Source: Polymorphobacter_B sp038225475
GTDB taxonomy: Bacteria > Pseudomonadota > Alphaproteobacteria > Sphingomonadales > Sphingomonadaceae
NCBI GenBank assembly: GCA_038225475.1
Contig: JBBRRA010000016.1
Coordinates: 1 to 26,105, forward strand
DNA length: 26,105 nucleotides
Direction: 5' to 3'
Both the position numbers and the translations under genes were made by a program. Shown piece after piece: positions 1 through 6,583 of this stretch (positions are counted from its first letter, which is position 1; the number at the start of each line of letters is the position of its first letter). Under the pieces are notes generated by a model that was not told the DNA's origin, did no database searches, and worked only from the letters and a program-made list of their open reading frames with translations.

Positions 1-81
1 GATCACCCCCTCGATCACCCTCTCGATCACCGTCGCGGCATCACCCGCCGGCCAGCCTGCATTTGGCGGGCGATTTTGCAA
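1..81 (-). CDS. Possible 5' fragment of an unidentified minus-strand gene, cut by the left edge
   Basis: On the minus strand one frame is open from a TTG at 81-79 to the window edge (27 codons), with an in-frame stop just upstream at 102-100. Its third codon positions from about position 60 to 1 are nearly all G or C, as in real genes of this genome. It encodes a VIER-VIEG-VI repeat, produced by a 12-bp periodic repeat (GATCACC at 1, 13 and 25). An AGGAG lies at 88-84, but only 2 nt from the TTG, which is tighter than usual. The other minus-strand frames are broken by stops here. The fragment is too short to assign a function, and the start is uncertain. Confidence 0.3.
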   Translation of the reverse strand, partial: MQNRPPNAGWPAGDAATVIERVIEGVI

Positions 82-147
82 TTCTCCTCGGCGCGCTGGT
101 CAAGTTAGTGGGGTTAGACCGCCGCGCGCGCGGGCAGGATTAGGGCA

Positions 148-176
148 TTGCCGCCGCGCTTGCCCGGCGCTATGTT
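148..176 (+). promoter_or_regulatory. Candidate sigma-70 promoter for radA
   Basis: TTGCCG (148-153) and TATGTT (171-176) are separated by exactly 17 nt. The expected start of transcription is near 183, which leaves a leader of about 18 nt before the radA ATG at 201. Both boxes are imperfect, so this is a sequence-based guess. Confidence 0.33.
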
Positions 177-200
177 CCTGCTTCGTTCAGGGATGTTCGC

Positions 201-1571
201 ATGGCCCGCGCCGCCGTTCGTTATGTTTGCCAGTCGTGCGGCGCGGTCAGCCCGCGCTGGGCCGGGCAATGCAGCGACTGCAGCGCGTGGAACACGATCG
301 AGCAGGAGGCCGCCGCCGTCGTTACGCCGTTCTCGGCGAAGCATTCGCTCAGCGGCGGCGGGCGCAGCATCGGCCTGACCGGGCTCGACGACGATGTCGC
401 GCTCCCCGACCGGCGCTCGACCGGCATTGCCGAACTCGACCGCGCGCTCGGCGGCGGGCTGGTCGCGGGGTCGGCGGTGCTGATCGGCGGCGACCCCGGC
501 ATCGGCAAGTCGACGCTGCTGCTGCAGGCGGCGGGGCGCATGGCACTCAGCGGCGCGCGCGTCGCCTATATCTCGGGCGAGGAAGCCGCCGATCAGGTGC
601 GGCTGCGTGCCCGGCGGCTCGGGCTCGCCAAGGCACCGGTGGCGTTGGCGTCGGCGACCTCGGTGCGCGACATCCTGACGACGCTCGGCAGCGGCCCGCC
701 GCCGGCGCTGCTGGTGATCGACTCGATCCAGACGATGCATTCGGACACGCTCGAAGGCGCGCCGGGAACCGTCAGCCAGGTCCGCGCCGCCGCGCATGAG
801 CTGATCCGCCACGCGAAGACCAGCGGCACCGCACTGGTGCTGGTCGGCCATGTCACCAAGGACGGCCAGATCGCCGGGCCGCGCGTCCTCGAACATATGG
901 TCGATACTGTGCTGTACTTCGAAGGCGAGCGCAGCCACCAGTACCGCATCCTGCGCGCCGTCAAGAACCGCTTTGGCGGGACCGACGAGATCGGCGTGTT
1001 CGCAATGGGGGCCGACGGGCTCGAGGAAGTGGCGAACCCGAGCTCGCTGTTCCTGACCGACCGCGACCGCCCGGTGTCGGGCGCGGTGGTGTTTCCCGCG
1101 CTCGAGGGGACGCGCCCGGTGCTGGTCGAAATCCAGGCGCTCGTGGTGCGCTTGCCGAGCGGGGCGACGCCGCGCCGTGCCGTCGTCGGCTGGGACAGCG
1201 CGCGGCTTGCGATGATCCTTGCGGTGCTCGAAGCGCGCTGCGGACTAAGCTTTTCGGCGTGCGAGGTCTATCTGAACGTCGCCGGCGGGCTGCGCATTCA
1301 GGACCCGGCGGCAGACCTTGCGGTTGCCGCAGCGCTGGTCTCGGCGCTGACCGAGGTCGCGATCCCCACCGACACCGTGGCGTTCGGCGAGATCGCGCTG
1401 TCGGGCGAGGTGCGCAGCGTCGGACACGCCGGGCTGCGGCTGAAAGAAGCGGCAAAGCTCGGCTTCGGCGCGGCGCTGCTGCCCGCATCGAGCGCGAAGG
1501 CGGGCGGCATTCGCAGCATCGGGGTCGCCACACTTAGTGCGCTCGTTGACCATCTCGGCGTGCGCGCCTAA
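201..1571 (+). CDS. radA: DNA repair protein RadA (Sms), 456 aa
   Basis: RadA is a RecA-like, DnaB-type ATPase that helps process recombination intermediates and drives branch migration. The order of parts is complete. An N-terminal zinc finger has C10-x2-C13 and C24-x2-C27. The RecA-like core has Walker A GGDPGIGKST (96-105, Lys103) and Walker B LLVIDS (170-175). The family-specific KNRFG motif is at 255-259. A C-terminal Lon-protease-like domain (about 300-456) carries the RadA-type DPAADLA segment rather than a Lon catalytic serine motif. The length is normal. The start MARAAVRYVCQSCG matches the family, and an in-frame stop at 141-143 limits extension. cvpA follows after 9 nt, suggesting co-transcription. 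Confidence 0.97.
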   Translation: MARAAVRYVCQSCGAVSPRWAGQCSDCSAWNTIEQEAAAVVTPFSAKHSLSGGGRSIGLTGLDDDVALPDRRSTGIAELDRALGGGLVAGSAVLIGGDPGIGKSTLLLQAAGRMALSGARVAYISGEEAADQVRLRARRLGLAKAPVALASATSVRDILTTLGSGPPPALLVIDSIQTMHSDTLEGAPGTVSQVRAAAHELIRHAKTSGTALVLVGHVTKDGQIAGPRVLEHMVDTVLYFEGERSHQYRILRAVKNRFGGTDEIGVFAMGADGLEEVANPSSLFLTDRDRPVSGAVVFPALEGTRPVLVEIQALVVRLPSGATPRRAVVGWDSARLAMILAVLEARCGLSFSACEVYLNVAGGLRIQDPAADLAVAAALVSALTEVAIPTDTVAFGEIALSGEVRSVGHAGLRLKEAAKLGFGAALLPASSAKAGGIRSIGVATLSALVDHLGVRA

Positions 1572-1580
1572 GGCGCGGCG

Positions 1581-2192
1581 ATGGCCAATTTGTCCGCATT
1601 CGACGTTATCGTACTGCTGCTGATCGCGGTCGGTGGCCTTGCCGGGCTGGCCCGCGGCTTCGTGACCGAGGTGCTATCCCTCCTCGCCTGGGTCGCGGCG
1701 CTGCTGTCGGTGCATTTCGCCTATCCGTTCGTCCGCCCGCTCGCGGTCCATGTCACCGGCACGGTCGCGGGTGGCTCGATCCTCGCGTTTGTCGGCATCT
1801 TCCTTGTCGCTTTCATCGCATTCCGCTTCGTCGCGCAGATGCTCGGCAGCCGCACCCGCGATTCGATCGTCGGCCCGCTCGACCGGCTGCTCGGCCTGGG
1901 CTTCGGCGCGTTCAAGGGGCTGCTCGGTGCCGCCGTCGTCTATCTCGTGCTCGGGCTGGGCTATGATGTCGTCGATGGCGGTGGCCCGCGTCCGGCATGG
2001 CTGACCACCGGCCGCACCCGCCCGTTGCTCGAACTGACCTCGAAGACGATGGTCGATTTTGTCGAATCGCGAACCCACCACGGCGATCCGCACGGCAGCG
2101 ATTCCACCCGGCCACACGACGGCGGCTATGATAACGGCGACCGCGGCGCGCTCGACCGGCTGCTCGACAAGGCTGGCGGCACGCCGATCTGA
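1581..2192 (+). CDS. cvpA: CvpA family inner-membrane protein, 203 aa
   Basis: This is a colicin V production (CvpA) family protein. The family is needed for colicin V export in E. coli; its general role, probably in envelope homeostasis, is poorly defined. Four hydrophobic segments are visible at about 7-24, 29-48, 62-84 and 104-127, with the family-typical GLARGFVTEVLSLLAWVAA near 21-40 and a small-residue-rich stretch around 104-115. The last 60 or so residues form a polar, His/Asp/Gly-rich tail (THHGDPHGSDSTRPHD, 165-180) that is probably disordered; its function is unknown. The stop codon overlaps the ATG of cysS by one base (TGATG), so translational coupling is likely. Confidence 0.9.
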   Translation: MANLSAFDVIVLLLIAVGGLAGLARGFVTEVLSLLAWVAALLSVHFAYPFVRPLAVHVTGTVAGGSILAFVGIFLVAFIAFRFVAQMLGSRTRDSIVGPLDRLLGLGFGAFKGLLGAAVVYLVLGLGYDVVDGGGPRPAWLTTGRTRPLLELTSKTMVDFVESRTHHGDPHGSDSTRPHDGGYDNGDRGALDRLLDKAGGTPI

Positions 2193-3499
2193 TGCAGCTG
2201 CGGCTTTACAATACGCTGACCCGCCGGAAGGAAATGTTCGTGCCGGGCGATCCGGCACGCGTGACGATGTATGTCTGCGGCCCCACGGTCTATAGCCGCG
2301 CGCATATCGGCAACGCGCGCCCGGCGGTGGTGTTCGATGTGCTCAGCCGCCTGCTGCGGTATCACTACGGCGACGAGCATGTCGTCTATGCGCGCAACAT
2401 CACCGACATCGACGACAAGATCATGGCGGCAGCGACGGCCGAGGCGACCGGCATCGACGTCATCGCCGACCGGTTCGAACGGCACTATCTTGCCGATATG
2501 GCGGCGCTCGGTGTCGCTCCGCCCGATCATGCTCCGCACGCCACCGCGTACATCGCCGAAATGGTCGCTATGATCGGTGCGCTCGAAGCGCGCGGCAACG
2601 CTTATGCAGCGCAGGGTCATGTGCTGTTCGATACCGCGTCGGCTCCCGACTATGGCCAGTTGTCGGGCCGTGCGCTCGACGAGATGATCGCCGGCGCGCG
2701 GGTCGAGGTCGCGCCCTATAAGCGCAGCGCCGCCGACTTCATCCTGTGGAAGCCGTCGACCGATGATCAGGCGGGGTGGCCGTCGCCATGGGGTCGCGGC
2801 CGTCCCGGCTGGCATATCGAATGCTCGGCGATGATCGCGGCGGTGCTCGGCACGACGATCGACATTCACGGCGGCGGCCTCGACCTGATTTTCCCGCACC
2901 ACGAGAACGAACGTGTGCAGTCGGCCTGCGCCAATCATGGCGCACCGCTGGCGCGCCTTTGGATGCACAACGGCTTTCTCGGCATGGGAGCCGAGAAAAT
3001 GTCGAAGTCGCTCGGCAACATCGCCACGGTCGGCGATTTGCTCGTGCAGGGCTGGGACGGCGATGTGCTGCGGCTGGCGCTGCTCAGCGCGCAGTACCGG
3101 CAGCCGCTCGAATGGACCGAGGCGTTGCTGACGCAAACGCGGGCGACGATGATGCGTTGGCGGCGGATTCTCGATACCACGCCCGCCGTTGCCGCACCGC
3201 ATCCGTCGGTTGTCGAGGCGCTGGCCGACGACCTCAATACGCCGTTGGCGTTGTCGGCGCTGAGCGCATTGGCGGCCCGCGGCGATGTGGCGGCGCTGCG
3301 CGGCTCGCTGGCACTGCTCGGGTTCACTCCGGCCGCGCTTCACGAAGCCGATGGGACCATCGATGGGCTGGTGACGCAGCGGACTTCCGCGCGCAATCGG
3401 CGCGACTTTGCCGAGTCGGACCGCATTCGCGACGACCTTCTGGCGCAAGGCATCTTGCTGGAGGACGGTCCGTCCGGCACGACATGGTATCGCGCCTGA
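2192..3499 (+). CDS. cysS: Cysteinyl-tRNA synthetase, 435 aa
   Basis: This class I aminoacyl-tRNA synthetase charges tRNA-Cys with cysteine in the cytoplasm. The HIGH-type motif is HIGN (38-41) and the KMSKS loop is at 269-273. The four ligands of the active-site zinc that selects cysteine are present: Cys29 in CGPTVY, Cys211 in HIECS, His236 and Glu240 in FPHHENE. The C-terminal tRNA-binding region ends in the usual SDRIRDDL...GTTW pattern. At 435 aa it is slightly shorter than the E. coli enzyme (461 aa), and no domain appears to be missing. The ATG overlaps the cvpA stop by one base. A CTGAAC-A-GTTCAG palindrome covers the stop codon. Confidence 0.97.
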   Translation: MQLRLYNTLTRRKEMFVPGDPARVTMYVCGPTVYSRAHIGNARPAVVFDVLSRLLRYHYGDEHVVYARNITDIDDKIMAAATAEATGIDVIADRFERHYLADMAALGVAPPDHAPHATAYIAEMVAMIGALEARGNAYAAQGHVLFDTASAPDYGQLSGRALDEMIAGARVEVAPYKRSAADFILWKPSTDDQAGWPSPWGRGRPGWHIECSAMIAAVLGTTIDIHGGGLDLIFPHHENERVQSACANHGAPLARLWMHNGFLGMGAEKMSKSLGNIATVGDLLVQGWDGDVLRLALLSAQYRQPLEWTEALLTQTRATMMRWRRILDTTPAVAAPHPSVVEALADDLNTPLALSALSALAARGDVAALRGSLALLGFTPAALHEADGTIDGLVTQRTSARNRRDFAESDRIRDDLLAQGILLEDGPSGTTWYRA

Positions 3500-3508
3500 A
3501 CAGTTCAG
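3496..3508. repeat. Perfect CTGAAC-A-GTTCAG palindrome at the cysS stop codon
   Basis: CTGAAC (3496-3501) and GTTCAG (3503-3508) are perfect inverted repeats around one A, and the cysS TGA is inside. Related TGAAC/GTTCA elements lie just beyond lolA at 4172-4199. It may be an operator for lolA or simply chance; no known regulator is assigned. Confidence 0.4.
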
Positions 3509-3511
3509 CGC

Positions 3512-3535
3512 GCGTACACCGCCGGGGCGGTACGC
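3512..3535 (+). other. Hairpin in the cysS-lolA gap
   Basis: GCGTACACCGCC (3512-3523) can fold onto GGCGGTACGC (3526-3535) with a 2-nt bulge. No T-run follows, so it is not a typical Rho-independent terminator. It could be an attenuating or mRNA-stabilising structure between cysS and lolA. Confidence 0.35.
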
Positions 3536-3561
3536 AGATCCGACAAGTCGAAGGAATTGAA

Positions 3562-4161
3562 GTGATCCGCCTCTGTGTCGTCGCCGCCCTATTCGTCGCA
3601 TTGCCCGCCGTGGCTGCGCCGCTCGACGATGTCACCGCAGCGTTGCGCGCGACGACGACAATGACCGCCGATTTCACGCAGACCGCTGGCAACGGCGCGG
3701 TATCGACCGGCAAGCTGGTGCTGTCGCGCCCCGGACGGATTCGATTTTCCTACGACAAACTGCCGCTGCTCGTCGTTGCCGACGGAAAAAAGCTGACGTT
3801 CATCGATTATGAAGTATCGCAGGTGTCGCAATGGCCGATCGGCAGCACGCCGCTCGGGCCTTTGCTTGCCGCCACGCCCGATCTTGGCCGGATTGCGCGC
3901 GTGACAGCCACGGCGAATGGCGCGCCGCAAATCGAGGCGCGCGATCCCAAGCATCCCGAATATGGCACAATCGCAATGGCCTTCGCGCATGACGCGGCGG
4001 CACCAACGGGCCTCGCGCTGACCGGCTGGACATCGACCGACGCGCAGAACAACATTACCGAAATCCGGTTGACCAACGTCCGCTACAACACGCCCGTTTC
4101 GGCAACCAGCTTCGGTTTTCGCGATCCCCGCACCAAACGGCTGCCCGGCAAGACGTTCTGA
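3562..4161 (+). CDS. lolA: Outer-membrane lipoprotein carrier protein LolA, 199 aa precursor
   Basis: LolA is the periplasmic chaperone that takes lipoproteins released by LolCDE and carries them to the outer membrane. The start chosen is GTG 3562: it has AAGGA 6 nt upstream and gives a normal Sec signal peptide, MIRLCVVAALFVALPAVA, cut before APLDD. The frame is open much further upstream over cysS, but that part is out-of-frame shadow. The mature part shows the LolA pattern: a helical start with TMTADFTQT, then STGKLVLSRPGRIRFSY, LLVVADGKKLTFID and QVSQWPIGSTPLG. The length is typical. It stands 62 nt after cysS, flanked on both sides by TGAAC/GTTCA inverted motifs. Confidence 0.93.
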   Translation: MIRLCVVAALFVALPAVAAPLDDVTAALRATTTMTADFTQTAGNGAVSTGKLVLSRPGRIRFSYDKLPLLVVADGKKLTFIDYEVSQVSQWPIGSTPLGPLLAATPDLGRIARVTATANGAPQIEARDPKHPEYGTIAMAFAHDAAAPTGLALTGWTSTDAQNNITEIRLTNVRYNTPVSATSFGFRDPRTKRLPGKTF

Positions 4162-4171
4162 ATTACCGATA

Positions 4172-4199
4172 ATGAACGATCCTGAACGACGCTGTTCAT
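4172..4199. repeat. TGAACGA direct repeats with a matching GTTCAT, just after lolA
   Basis: TGAACGA occurs at 4173-4179 and 4183-4189, exactly 10 bp (one helical turn) apart. ATGAAC (4172-4177) also pairs with GTTCAT (4194-4199) as an inverted repeat. The array begins 10 bp after the lolA stop. It looks like a protein-binding site, but the binding factor is unknown. Confidence 0.4.
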
Positions 4200-4315
4200 C
4201 TGGGGTCAATCCGCATCGGCCTACTTAACTCACGCGGCCAGCGAGCCGTGTCCGGGATTTGCCCCCCTGTTGCCCGGACCGATCACTCGCCCCGTATGCG
4301 TGACGAGCGCAGACC

Positions 4316-4357
4316 GGCCCCCGCTCCATGCCCCCGGAGCGGGGGCCAATTTGTTTT
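4316..4357 (+). terminator. Rho-independent terminator downstream of lolA
   Basis: A perfect 12-bp stem is formed by GGCCCCCGCTCC (4316-4327) and GGAGCGGGGGCC (4336-4347) with an 8-nt loop. It is followed by a T-rich tract (TTTGTTTT, 4350-4357) on the plus strand. No T-run exists on the minus side, so it should act mainly on transcripts from lolA or from a small RNA starting after lolA. It also shields the convergent dehydrogenase gene. Confidence 0.82.
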
Positions 4358-4370
4358 GCGGTGGTACCGC

Positions 4371-5327
4371 TCAGCCGGTGATCGCGTTGATCAGCGGCTC
4401 CCCCGCCGCCAGCCGCTTCAGGTTCTCGCCGAACAGCATGAAAATGCGCCGCGGCGTGTCGGCTGAGCTCCATGCGATGTGCGGCGTAATCCGAACATTT
4501 GGTGCAGCCCAAAGCGTATCGCCGGGCGGCAACGGTTCTGGATCGGTGACGTCGAGCGACGCGCCGCCAACGCGGCCCGATTGCAGCGCAGCAATCAGCG
4601 CAGGCTGATCGATGATGCCGCCGCGTGCTATGTTCACGATGTGGACTCCCGGCTTGACCTTGCCGAGCGCCGTGGCGTCGATCAGCCCGGTGGTTTCGGG
4701 CGTCAGCGGCGCAGCGATGACGAGATGATCGGCGCGCACCAGAAGCGTTTCGAAGGGCACCAAGGTGATTTCCGGCAACGGACTGGGGTTTGGACTGCGC
4801 CGGTGTGCGATAACCGTCATCCCAAACGCGGCGGCAAGCTTTGCGACCCGCGCGCCGATATGACCGACGCCGATCAGGCCAAGCGTCCGGCCGTCTAGGC
4901 CTGCCAGCGGCGTCGCGAGCAATTCTGCCTTCGTCACGGCTGGGCCGCCATCGCACGCAACGAGCGCCGGTAGCCGCTTGGCATGGTTGAGCATTGCGGC
5001 AAGGACATATTCGGCGATCGGCACTGCGCCGGTCCCGGCGGCACTGGCGACCTGCGGACCCTTGAAGAGCCAATCAGGATAGCCGTCGGTGCCGCTTGAC
5101 GCCAATTGGACAAAGCGCACGCGTCCCGGCCAGCCGGGCGGCGGCGGGACATGATGATCGCTCGCCGAGCCGGCGGCGTGGAGCGCGAAGATGACGTCGA
5201 CATCGACCGGCAATGCCCAGCGATTGGCGGTGTCAATCGCCTCGACATCGCCGATCAGCGGATTGGCGGTGAGCAGGGCTGCCGTTGCGGGCGCAAAATG
5301 GTGCGCGATGCCAAATGGCGGAGACAT
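4371..5327 (-). CDS. D-2-hydroxyacid dehydrogenase family protein, 318 aa
   Basis: This is an NAD(P)-dependent oxidoreductase of the D-isomer 2-hydroxyacid dehydrogenase family, which interconverts 2-keto acids and D-2-hydroxy acids in the cytoplasm. The exact substrate cannot be read from sequence. The Rossmann motif GVGHIG is at 153-158. The catalytic trio is visible: Arg235 (NIARGG), Glu264 (DPEPLP) and His283 (TPHIAW). Start choice: the ATG at 5327 has AGAGGA 7 nt upstream and gives the usual family length. A start at 5417 would add 30 residues but falls in the T-tract of the upstream gene's terminator, so it is unlikely. Glyoxylate/hydroxypyruvate reductase-like activity is possible. Confidence 0.88.
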   Translation of the reverse strand: MSPPFGIAHHFAPATAALLTANPLIGDVEAIDTANRWALPVDVDVIFALHAAGSASDHHVPPPPGWPGRVRFVQLASSGTDGYPDWLFKGPQVASAAGTGAVPIAEYVLAAMLNHAKRLPALVACDGGPAVTKAELLATPLAGLDGRTLGLIGVGHIGARVAKLAAAFGMTVIAHRRSPNPSPLPEITLVPFETLLVRADHLVIAAPLTPETTGLIDATALGKVKPGVHIVNIARGGIIDQPALIAALQSGRVGGASLDVTDPEPLPPGDTLWAAPNVRITPHIAWSSADTPRRIFMLFGENLKRLAAGEPLINAITG

Positions 5328-5415
5328 GGGATGATCCTCTTCAAACGGTCGCCAGTCGTAGCGCGTCGTGACCGAAAGCGCAGGTCGAATCGCGTCGAGC
5401 TGAACCGGCGCGGAC

Positions 5416-5447
5416 AATAAAAAACGGGGCGGCTTGCGCCACCCCGT
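5416..5447 (-). terminator. Rho-independent terminator of the cold-shock protein gene
   Basis: Read on the minus strand, ACGGGGTGGC (5447-5438) pairs with GCCGCCCCGT (5433-5424). The 10-bp stem includes one G-U pair and has a GCAA tetraloop. TTTTTTATT follows immediately. The stem starts 20 nt after the stop of the cold-shock gene. It separates that gene from the dehydrogenase gene downstream. Confidence 0.92.
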
Positions 5448-5467
5448 CTTGTCAGATCAGCGCTGCT

Positions 5468-6310
5468 CTACAGCGCGGTGAGGTTGATCGCCGCCTGCTT
5501 GCCACGCCGGTCGAGTTCGAGTTCGAAGCTGACCCGCTGGCCCTCGTTCAGACCGGCCATGCCGGCGCGCTCGACTGCCGAGATGTGCACAAAGGCATCC
5601 GGCCCACCGTCTTCGCGCTGGATAAAGCCGAAGCCCTTTGTACCGTTAAAGAACTTGACGGTGCCATCGACGCGCTCGCCGGGGTTGGTCGGCGCACCGC
5701 CGCCCCCGCCATTGCCGCCGAATTCACGGCTCGCGCCGCCATAGCCGCCGCCGCGCGGGCCATCGTTGCGAGCGGCGCCGAAGCCGCCGCTGTCGCGCGG
5801 CGGAGCGCGATCGGTAACCGGCAGCGGCTCGCCGTCGATAACCAGATCGGTCGCCGACACGCGACCATTGCGCTCGGTCAGCGTGAACTCCATCGGCTGA
5901 CCATCGGCGAGCCCGGTAAAGCCGGCCTGCTCGACCGCTGAAATGTGGACGAACACATCCTCGCCGCCATCATCGCGCACAACGAAGCCGAAGCCCTTTT
6001 GAGCGTTGAAGAATTTGACCACGCCCTTGGCGGTGCCAAGGTTGATGCCAGGACCCATGTCACGGGGCGGACGCGGACCACCGAAGCCGCCGCCTGCCGG
6101 ACGACCGCCGAAGCCACCGCCACCGCCGCCGCCGAACCGCGGCGGGCCACCGGCGCCACCGCCGCCGAAGCGATCGCCACCGCCGCCGCCGAACCGATCG
6201 CCGCCGCCGCCACCGAAGCGGTCGCCGCCGCCTTCAAACTGGTCGAAACCGCGCTCGCGCTTGTCGAAGCCGCCGCGTCCGGGACCGCGCCCGCGTTTAT
6301 CAAAACTCAT
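5468..6310 (-). CDS. Glycine-rich protein with two cold-shock domains, 280 aa
   Basis: This is a probable single-stranded RNA/DNA-binding protein. Residues 1-85 are a Gly/Arg/Phe-rich low-complexity tail with three near-identical DRFGGGGG units (30-53) and RGG-like motifs near the N-terminus. Cold-shock domain 1 covers about 93-157, with RNP1 KGFGFV (105-110) and RNP2 DVFVHIS (118-124). A second Gly-rich linker covers about 173-207. Domain 2 covers about 213-278, with KGFGFI (225-230) and AFVHIS (239-244). Two-domain cold-shock proteins occur in alphaproteobacteria, usually around 150-200 aa; the long Gly-rich tail is the unusual part. It resembles RNA chaperones with condensate-forming tails, but that is inference. 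It has its own terminator. Confidence 0.9.
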   Translation of the reverse strand: MSFDKRGRGPGRGGFDKRERGFDQFEGGGDRFGGGGGDRFGGGGGDRFGGGGAGGPPRFGGGGGGGFGGRPAGGGFGGPRPPRDMGPGINLGTAKGVVKFFNAQKGFGFVVRDDGGEDVFVHISAVEQAGFTGLADGQPMEFTLTERNGRVSATDLVIDGEPLPVTDRAPPRDSGGFGAARNDGPRGGGYGGASREFGGNGGGGGAPTNPGERVDGTVKFFNGTKGFGFIQREDGGPDAFVHISAVERAGMAGLNEGQRVSFELELDRRGKQAAINLTAL

Positions 6311-6583
6311 TGCCTGCTAGTCTTTCGTCTGTATCTGTTGCCGTCGTTTCGGGCTCCGCTCCGGCCATGCCCCGGCGCACACTCATGCGCCGCGACCGGG
6401 GCCATCCGCGCTGCTCCGAGTCAAGACGTATACGAAAATGCCCGATCGAGCGAGTGGTTTATCGTCGGTTCATCGACGCCATGCCCCAGTTGCCCGTATC
6501 GCGGCATTGCCGCTTTCCTGCCACGACGACGCATTAGGAGGCAACTGGGTCAGAGCATGCTCAATCGAGGCAGGAACGTCACC
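6311..6583. other. Divergent intergenic region between the cold-shock gene and the DUF2141 gene
   Basis: These 273 nt must hold the promoters of both divergent genes and encode no convincing protein. A stem-loop lies at 6370-6400. A strong ribosome-site-like AGGAGG is at 6536-6541, about 15 nt before an ATG at 6557 and 42 nt before the preferred DUF2141 start. I could not identify convincing -35/-10 pairs on either strand. Confidence 0.5.
6370..6400. promoter_or_regulatory. Stem-loop in the leader region of the cold-shock gene
   Basis: GGCGCA (6374-6379) and TGCGCC (6386-6391) form a perfect 6-bp stem with a 6-nt loop. Flanking CCCC and GGGG can extend it across an internal bulge. It lies 60-90 nt upstream of the minus-strand cold-shock gene, where a structured 5' untranslated region would be expected. 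No T-run follows on either strand. Confidence 0.35.

Larger units (their letters stand above)
4162..4370. other. Intergenic region between convergent lolA and the dehydrogenase gene
   Basis: This 209-nt gap has no convincing reading frame. It holds the TGAACGA repeat array at its left end and a strong plus-strand terminator hairpin at its right end. The roughly 115 nt between them (4200-4315) may be the lolA 3' untranslated region or a small RNA ending at the terminator. Confidence 0.5.

Noticed and set aside
1..31. CRISPR-like or satellite repeat at the left edge
   Set aside because: Only three copies of a 7-bp unit with a 12-bp period are present, with no spacers. It is better explained as a repeated codon pattern in a minus-strand gene.
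2776..3561. Plus-strand open frame running from within cysS into lolA
   Set aside because: It is out of frame with cysS and Arg-rich. The LolA signal peptide and ribosome site place the true start at 3562.
2126..3601. 491-codon open frame on the minus strand across cysS
   Set aside because: It is an antisense shadow of cysS, caused by high GC. The protein is Arg/His-rich, matches no family, and cysS is unmistakable on the plus strand.
5328..5417. Longer dehydrogenase start at 5417
   Set aside because: That ATG lies in the T-tract of the preceding gene's terminator and has no ribosome site. ATG 5327 has a good one.
5945..6583. Plus-strand open frame running from the cold-shock gene into the DUF2141 gene
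   Set aside because: The upstream part is an Ala/Thr-rich antisense translation of the Gly-rich cold-shock gene. The real DUF2141 gene starts at its own signal peptide.
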